In this document: positions 59,922-64,000 of the stretch, in pieces
Numbering within the stretch: position 1 is the first letter of the stretch
Layout of the letters: every line of letters starts with the position of its first letter
Source of the DNA: an uncultured Bacilli bacterium
Lineage (GTDB): Bacteria > Bacillota_I > Bacilli_A > RF39 > UBA660
NCBI GenBank assembly: GCA_934098485.1
Contig: CAKOOH010000003.1
Span: 62,001 to 126,000 of the forward strand
DNA length: 64,000 nt
Direction: 5' to 3'
Notes under the pieces: generated by a model
What the model was told of the DNA's origin: nothing
Seen by the model: the letters and a program-made list of their open reading frames with translations, nothing else
The model's database searches: none
Program-made: the position numbers and the translations under genes

Positions 59922-61211
59922 ATGAAAACATTAAATTATTTAAGAAATTATGCTAAATATTATGACTTTCCCTATGTACAATTAATGGAAAAAATAATTC
60001 CAACTGATTTAGAAATGGATAATGCAAGAGAGCACGATTTACATTTAAAATTAGTTGCCGCCTATAATGATGGCAAAAAAATAGGGCTAAGTAGTGAAAA
60101 TATTCAAAAAGCATTAATTATTGTAGTAAAAAGCATCTGCTTTAAAACTCTTGTTTCCGAAAATGAAATGGTATTTTATGTCAAAGATATTCTAGAAGAA
60201 TTAAAAACAAATCAGTCATTTCTATCTGAAAAAGAATTTGAATCCGGCATTTTTTCTGTTCTTAAAAGAATGATTAAATATGTTTTATCATTAGACCAGA
60301 ATATAGCGACTAAAAAATATTTTGCCGCTTTAAAAGATTTTGCTAATATTGACCGCTTTCTTTTACTAGAAGGCATACCTGAAGATATGTCTAAAGAAGA
60401 AAAAATAACTGAGCTAAAAAAGCTATTTTGCATAACTGATAATAATTCATTACCCGGTCACAATGATCGCATGAAAAGAAAAAAATATCCTGATATGAGA
60501 TATTTAGGTTTGACTGATGATTTGGATTTTCATATTTATTCACTTCTTTGTGAAACAATTAGTAAATATTTTAATGATGAAATGCTTGAATTTTATAATA
60601 AACATCAATATTTTTATCGTCCCATCAGTGATGATTTCTCTCTTTATTATTTAAATGGTGTAACCATTTTAGCATATAGATACGAAGATAGTGTTAGTAT
60701 TTCTATAAAAGTTTTGAATAAATATATTGGCATGCAAAACTTTAGATACTGGGCGGGTGTTCTAAATATGCAAAGAGACATATACAGTTTAATTTATGAT
60801 CTTCATTTAAGATGTCCAAACGTAATAAATAAAAAACCCGATATAATTTGTCCTGAAGACTATTTAGATGAATCTTTTCTAAGTTATCTTAAATCGCAAC
60901 TACAAACTGAAGATGCTTATAAATTAGCTGAATCTATAGGACTACCTATAACTAGTGATGAGCCACCAAAAATATATCAATTAAAAGGTGATAAGATTAT
61001 TAAAAATCCGAGATTGATTGAAAATATTAAAGTAAAAGATTTAACATCTTATGAAACCTTATCAAAACTTTTATCTTTAACTGGAGAAGACCGTCAAAAA
61101 TACATTGCAAAAATCATTGCTACGGCCAAGGGAATAACCATCAAAGAATTTTGTAATAGAGATTATAAACCTTCTAAAGAAACAAACAATAAAAAAGCAT
61201 ATATCGATTAA
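59922..61211 (+). CDS. Unknown soluble protein
   Basis: 429 residues, no signal or membrane segment, not recognised. It is helix-rich in the first 200 residues (LKLVAAYNDGKKIGLSSENI, ILEELKTNQSFLSEKEFESG). An aromatic-rich middle follows (YFYRPISDDFSLYYLNGVTI, MQNFRYWAGVLNMQRDIYSL). Near the end is a short region that may be a small DNA- or RNA-binding helical domain (YETLSKLLSLTGEDRQKYIA). The start ATG 59922 follows GAGGTATGCAAAG. It is a single gene with a terminator after it. The function is unknown. Confidence 0.65.
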   Translation: MKTLNYLRNYAKYYDFPYVQLMEKIIPTDLEMDNAREHDLHLKLVAAYNDGKKIGLSSENIQKALIIVVKSICFKTLVSENEMVFYVKDILEELKTNQSFLSEKEFESGIFSVLKRMIKYVLSLDQNIATKKYFAALKDFANIDRFLLLEGIPEDMSKEEKITELKKLFCITDNNSLPGHNDRMKRKKYPDMRYLGLTDDLDFHIYSLLCETISKYFNDEMLEFYNKHQYFYRPISDDFSLYYLNGVTILAYRYEDSVSISIKVLNKYIGMQNFRYWAGVLNMQRDIYSLIYDLHLRCPNVINKKPDIICPEDYLDESFLSYLKSQLQTEDAYKLAESIGLPITSDEPPKIYQLKGDKIIKNPRLIENIKVKDLTSYETLSKLLSLTGEDRQKYIAKIIATAKGITIKEFCNRDYKPSKETNNKKAYID

Positions 61212-61229
61212 CTTTGATTGCTTTTTTTA
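61191..61229 (+). terminator. Possible terminator after the 59922 gene
   Basis: AAAAAAGCA (61191-61199) pairs with TGCTTTTTT (61219-61227) around a loop of about 19 bases. Weak, A-T rich. Confidence 0.45.
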
Positions 61230-61302
61230 TTTAAATTCACTTAAACTTCAATTCACAAAGTAGTTAAATATATGCTAGAATAATATTATTGGAGGAAATA
61301 TA

Positions 61303-61599
61303 ATGAAAATAATAACACTATGTGGAAGTATGCGATTCGAAAACGAAATGATGAACATAGCTGCTGAACTAGAATTAAATGGGGATGTTGCTATTCAATG
61401 TGTATATTTTCCTCATAATAAAAAATTATCTGATTTTGAGTTAGAAATGTTAAGTAAACTCCATTATAAAAAGATTGAGATAAGTGATGCTATTTATGTT
61501 GTAAATGTAAATGGATATATCGGGGCATCTACAAAGAATGAAATAGAATATGCTCGTTCATTAAATAAAGAAATATTATCTTTTGAGCCATTATGTTAG
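61303..61599 (+). CDS. Nucleoside 2-deoxyribosyltransferase-like protein
   Basis: 98 residues with the fold of the nucleoside 2-deoxyribosyltransferase-like superfamily: MKIITLCGSMRFENEMMNIA, a middle strand SDAIYVVNVNGYIG, and the last motif GASTKNEIEYARSLNKEILS, where the Glu is the usual catalytic or binding residue. These small members (DUF4406-like) act on nucleotides or nucleosides; the exact reaction is unknown. It is a single gene behind GGAGG, 7 bases before ATG. Other members of this fold are also related to TIR-like NAD-processing proteins. Confidence 0.72.
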   Translation: MKIITLCGSMRFENEMMNIAAELELNGDVAIQCVYFPHNKKLSDFELEMLSKLHYKKIEISDAIYVVNVNGYIGASTKNEIEYARSLNKEILSFEPLC

Positions 61600-61702
61600 T
61601 TAGAGTTTAAAAATATACTTTGCAAATTGAATCCTCTTATAATTAATAGTTGTTTTTGTAAATAAAATATAATATAATAAAAAAGTAAGGATAGTGTGAC
61701 GC

Positions 61703-62293
61703 ATGGAGGATAAACCTAAAACTGTAATAGTTAGTATTATTGGAACTATTTTAACCATAGCCATTGTAAGTTTAGGTGTAACTTATGCTTTTTTTAGTGC
61801 AAATATAAGTGGTTCAGAAAGTGGTTCAACTATTATAGCAGAAGCTGGTATTATGCAAATAGCTGTTTCTGGTGGCAATAATGTCACAACTGAAAATATT
61901 ATGCCCGATAATGATAATCCATGGGGAACAAAAACTATTACTTTAACAGGAACTAACACAACTGAAAAATCTATGTCTTATAAAATAAAATTAGTTGTTG
62001 ATAATAACGAATTTAAAAAAGCTAATATGCAATATACTCTTACAAGCACTAATACCGGAAATAATGGTGCCGTAATTACTAGTGTTACAACTGCTACTGA
62101 TATTACTGCTGCCGTAGGTGCATCCCAAGTTTTAGGTGGCACCACTCAAATAGGATATTTCTTAAATGCTTCTAACGTAGCGCATACTTATGTCTTGAAA
62201 TTATTTTACCCTGAAACTAATACTGATCAAAGTGAAGACATGGGCGCTAAATTTGCTGCTCATATCGTAGTAGAAAGTGTTAAAACACAGTAG
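61703..62293 (+). CDS. TasA/CalY-like exported protein, single domain
   Basis: 196 residues. A hydrophobic segment (about 9-29) ends in LGVTYAFFSANISGSESGS, a SipW-type signal as in TasA and camelysin (CalY). The rest (30-196) is a beta-sandwich with YKIKLVVDNNEF, TNTGNNGA, and the end GAKFAAHIVVES. It matches residues 1-195 of the 577-residue protein at 45479 but lacks its large C-terminal domain. TasA is the matrix fibre protein of Bacillus biofilms; whether this forms fibres is not known. No SipW-type peptidase is in the window. A terminator follows. Confidence 0.78.
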   Translation: MEDKPKTVIVSIIGTILTIAIVSLGVTYAFFSANISGSESGSTIIAEAGIMQIAVSGGNNVTTENIMPDNDNPWGTKTITLTGTNTTEKSMSYKIKLVVDNNEFKKANMQYTLTSTNTGNNGAVITSVTTATDITAAVGASQVLGGTTQIGYFLNASNVAHTYVLKLFYPETNTDQSEDMGAKFAAHIVVESVKTQ

Positions 62294-62318
62294 ACTAGAA
62301 AGTCTGCTTTTTATTTTC
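62289..62318 (+). terminator. Rho-independent terminator of the 61703 gene
   Basis: AGTAGACT (62289-62296) pairs with AGTCTGCT (62301-62308, one T-G pair) around AGAA, then TTTTTATTTT. Confidence 0.8.
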
Positions 62319-62357
62319 TCTAATTTATGTTAATATAAATTAGAAGAGATGATTAAG

Positions 62358-63284
62358 ATGAAAGATTTAAAAGTAGTATTTATGGGAACCCCTTATTTTA
62401 GTGTCCCTATACTAGAAAATTTAATAAAAAACACCAATGTTATTGGAGTAGTAACAAGTCCTGATGCTTTTGTTGGAAGAAAAAAAATTCTAACTCCCTG
62501 TCCTGTCAAAATGCTAGCCCAAGAAAACAACATTCCTGTATTTTCACCTGAAAAAATAAGAAGCGACTATGATTTTTTATTAAAGCTAAATCCGGATATA
62601 ATAATAACTTGTGCCTATGGACAAATCGTGCCTGAAGAAGTTTTAAATATCCCAAAATTAGGATGCATCAATATCCATGCCTCATTACTTCCTAAATATC
62701 GTGGTGGAGCTCCAATTCATCATGCCATAATGAATAATGAAAAATGGACTGGTATTACGCTTATGTACATGGATAAAGGCATGGATACTGGAGACATAAT
62801 TACAAGTAGTAAAGTAGAAATAACAAATGATGATAATTTAGAAACTTTATCAAACAAACTTAGTAATTTAGGAAGTGCTATGATTATCGAAAATTTACCA
62901 AGTATTATTAATCATACCAACCATCGTGAAAAACAAAATAACGAAGAAGCCACCTTTGCTAAAATTATCAAAAGAGAAGATGAACACTTAAACTTTAACG
63001 ACACCGCCATTAATATATATAATAAAGTAAGAGCGTTATCTCCATCACCACTTGCGTATTTTATAATGGATGATGTTGAATACAAAATTGGCAAATGCGA
63101 AATTGTAAAAGGTGAAGGAAATGTCGGAACAATAATTAAAGAAGACAAAGAATCATTTGTAATAAAAGCTATCGATGATGCCATTAAAATCACTCAAATA
63201 AAACCAAAAGGGAAGACTTTAATGTCCGTTAAAGACTTTAAAAACGGTTATCAAAAAATCTTATTAAATAAGGAGGTATCATGA
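62358..63284 (+). CDS. fmt: Methionyl-tRNA formyltransferase
   Basis: About 308 residues. It has the N-terminal formyl transferase domain (LKVVFMGTPYFSVPILENLI), the catalytic segment NIHASLLPKYRGGAPIHHAI, GMDTGDIITS and a C-terminal OB-fold tRNA-binding domain (KVRALSPSPLAYFIMDD). It formylates Met-tRNA for initiation. The start ATG 62358 (MKDLK) is preferred over ATG 62349, which falls in the AGAGATGA-like binding site. It overlaps the next gene by four bases. In Firmicutes it often pairs with def; def is not seen here. Confidence 0.96.
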   Translation: MKDLKVVFMGTPYFSVPILENLIKNTNVIGVVTSPDAFVGRKKILTPCPVKMLAQENNIPVFSPEKIRSDYDFLLKLNPDIIITCAYGQIVPEEVLNIPKLGCINIHASLLPKYRGGAPIHHAIMNNEKWTGITLMYMDKGMDTGDIITSSKVEITNDDNLETLSNKLSNLGSAMIIENLPSIINHTNHREKQNNEEATFAKIIKREDEHLNFNDTAINIYNKVRALSPSPLAYFIMDDVEYKIGKCEIVKGEGNVGTIIKEDKESFVIKAIDDAIKITQIKPKGKTLMSVKDFKNGYQKILLNKEVS

Positions 63285-63889
63285 AAAAAGAAAAGAAAAC
63301 ATTAAAAGAAAAATGGGCTACCCCAGATGGCAAAATAATTATAAAATTTAAACTTTGGGCCATTTTCTTTGGTATTATTTATTTGTTTGCCTTTATTAGT
63401 ACAGCTTTTAATAAAACCACACCTGATGATAACGAGAAAAATAATACTACTACAACAGCAGTAATTAATTATATTAAAATGAAAAATAATTTAATAAATA
63501 ATGATCTGAAAGTAAAATATTATATAAATGACTACTATATTTCAGGTAATATTAATAATCATATTTTAAATGGTACCCTAGAAATTAATGATCAAATCTA
63601 TCGTATAAAGTACGATTCTCTAAATTTATACCAAATAAAAAAAGATAGTGAAATTCAAAATCCCGATCTTATAAATAACATAAATATTAATTATTTACTT
63701 CCTAATTATATAATAGATATTTTAAACAAAACTGATAACACTGCCATCAAAGACGAAACAAATAAAACATATACATATGATTATGAAAATATAAAATATA
63801 TAGTTCACTATAATAATACTGAAATAGACAATATAAAAATTTATGATAATGATATTTCTTATGATTTAAAATATGAAATATCCCAGTAA
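63281..63889 (+). CDS. Unknown single-pass membrane protein after fmt
   Basis: 202 residues. A basic cytoplasmic start (KKEKKTLKEKWATPDGKIII) is followed by one transmembrane helix (about residues 28-46), a Thr/Asn linker and an external Asn-rich, beta-like domain with repeated 'YYINDYYISGN', 'YRIKYDSLNLYQI' patterns. No recognised domain. The sequence is very Asn/Ile/Lys-rich, which may reflect the low GC. It is coupled to fmt by a four-base overlap (ATGA) and ends at a strong terminator. The function is unknown. Confidence 0.65.
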   Translation: MKKEKKTLKEKWATPDGKIIIKFKLWAIFFGIIYLFAFISTAFNKTTPDDNEKNNTTTTAVINYIKMKNNLINNDLKVKYYINDYYISGNINNHILNGTLEINDQIYRIKYDSLNLYQIKKDSEIQNPDLINNININYLLPNYIIDILNKTDNTAIKDETNKTYTYDYENIKYIVHYNNTEIDNIKIYDNDISYDLKYEISQ

Positions 63890-63898
63890 TTAATATCT

Positions 63899-63927
63899 GC
63901 TTTACAGATTATTGTAAAGCTTTTTTA
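63899..63927 (+). terminator. Rho-independent terminator of the fmt unit
   Basis: A perfect eight-base stem, GCTTTACA (63899-63906) with TGTAAAGC (63913-63920), then TTTTTT. Confidence 0.85.
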
Positions 63928-63973
63928 TTGCACAACTACTTAGTTAATGTTAAAATATAAAAAGAGGTAGAAT

Positions 63974-64000
63974 ATGAGAAAAATGGGCGCTAAAATATTT
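63974..64000 (+). CDS. Start of a further gene, cut by the window end
   Basis: ATG at 63974 preceded by AGAGGTAG (63963-63970). Only nine codons are visible (MRKMGAKIF). This is too short to identify the product. Confidence 0.35.

Noticed and set aside
1..64000. CRISPR arrays, insertion sequences, prophage or integrase genes, rRNA genes, replication origin
   Set aside because: No regularly spaced repeats, transposase or integrase genes, rRNA sequence or DnaA-box clusters were seen in reading the window.

Overview
The window is very A+T-rich, uses the standard code (TGA is a stop, TGG is Trp), and is packed with short operons carrying AGGAGG-type ribosome binding sites, T-box leaders and zinc-type S14 and L36. 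Together with a GerA germinant receptor, a CwlJ-like cortex hydrolase and a CotD-like coat protein, this points to a low-GC, endospore-forming Firmicute. Its small, streamlined look and the absence of rpmD (L30) from the ribosomal cluster suggest a gut Bacilli lineage near RF39, Erysipelotrichia or Mollicutes. That placement is inference; no 16S gene is present.

Layout. 1-5.6 kb, minus strand: gerAA-gerAC-gerAB (gerAB cut by the window edge), an ABC-F ATPase and a small protein with a possible Cys-His-Asp triad. 5.7-14.8 kb: DHH phosphoesterase, tRNA-Trp, cwlJ-like, PAP2 phosphatase, SDR, uppP, a membrane-anchored unknown, a large surface protein, a second SDR, an aluminium-resistance/methionine gamma-lyase family protein and a small multidrug export family protein. 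14.8-22 kb: a glycine-rich surface protein, a T-box with ileS, and two related helical unknowns on the minus strand. 22-31 kb: rpsD behind a pseudoknotted leader, a GH31 protein lacking its usual acid/base Asp, a tandem pair of unknown membrane-anchored proteins, a second glycine-rich surface protein, and a Leu T-box driving a small membrane protein plus leuS.

31.2-45.4 kb holds the S10-spc-alpha superoperon, rpsJ to rplQ with secY, adk, map, infA and rpmJ, lacking only rpmD. 45.4-53.5 kb: a second large surface protein, deoD, a YfmF/YfmH-like M16 pair, comEA and comEC. 53.5-56.8 kb is an accessory stretch (YhcG-type PDDEXK nuclease, DinD, GNAT, unknown). 56.9-64 kb: pepC, patatin, CotD-like coat protein, rpoZ, unknowns, a deoxyribosyltransferase-like protein, a TasA/CalY-like protein, fmt and the start of one more gene. 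No gene-free gap exceeds 300 bases; the longest (about 265-275 bases) hold the T-box and ribosomal leaders.

The most interesting thread is a scattered family of modular exported proteins (10.5, 14.8, 26.6, 45.5 and 61.7 kb). They combine either a TasA/CalY-like or pilin-like N-terminus with one of two large C-terminal domains. Two of them share a homologous hairpin-promoter cassette upstream, and in one copy a run of eight G sits between the -35 and -10 boxes. This makes a phase-variable surface protein promoter a real possibility.
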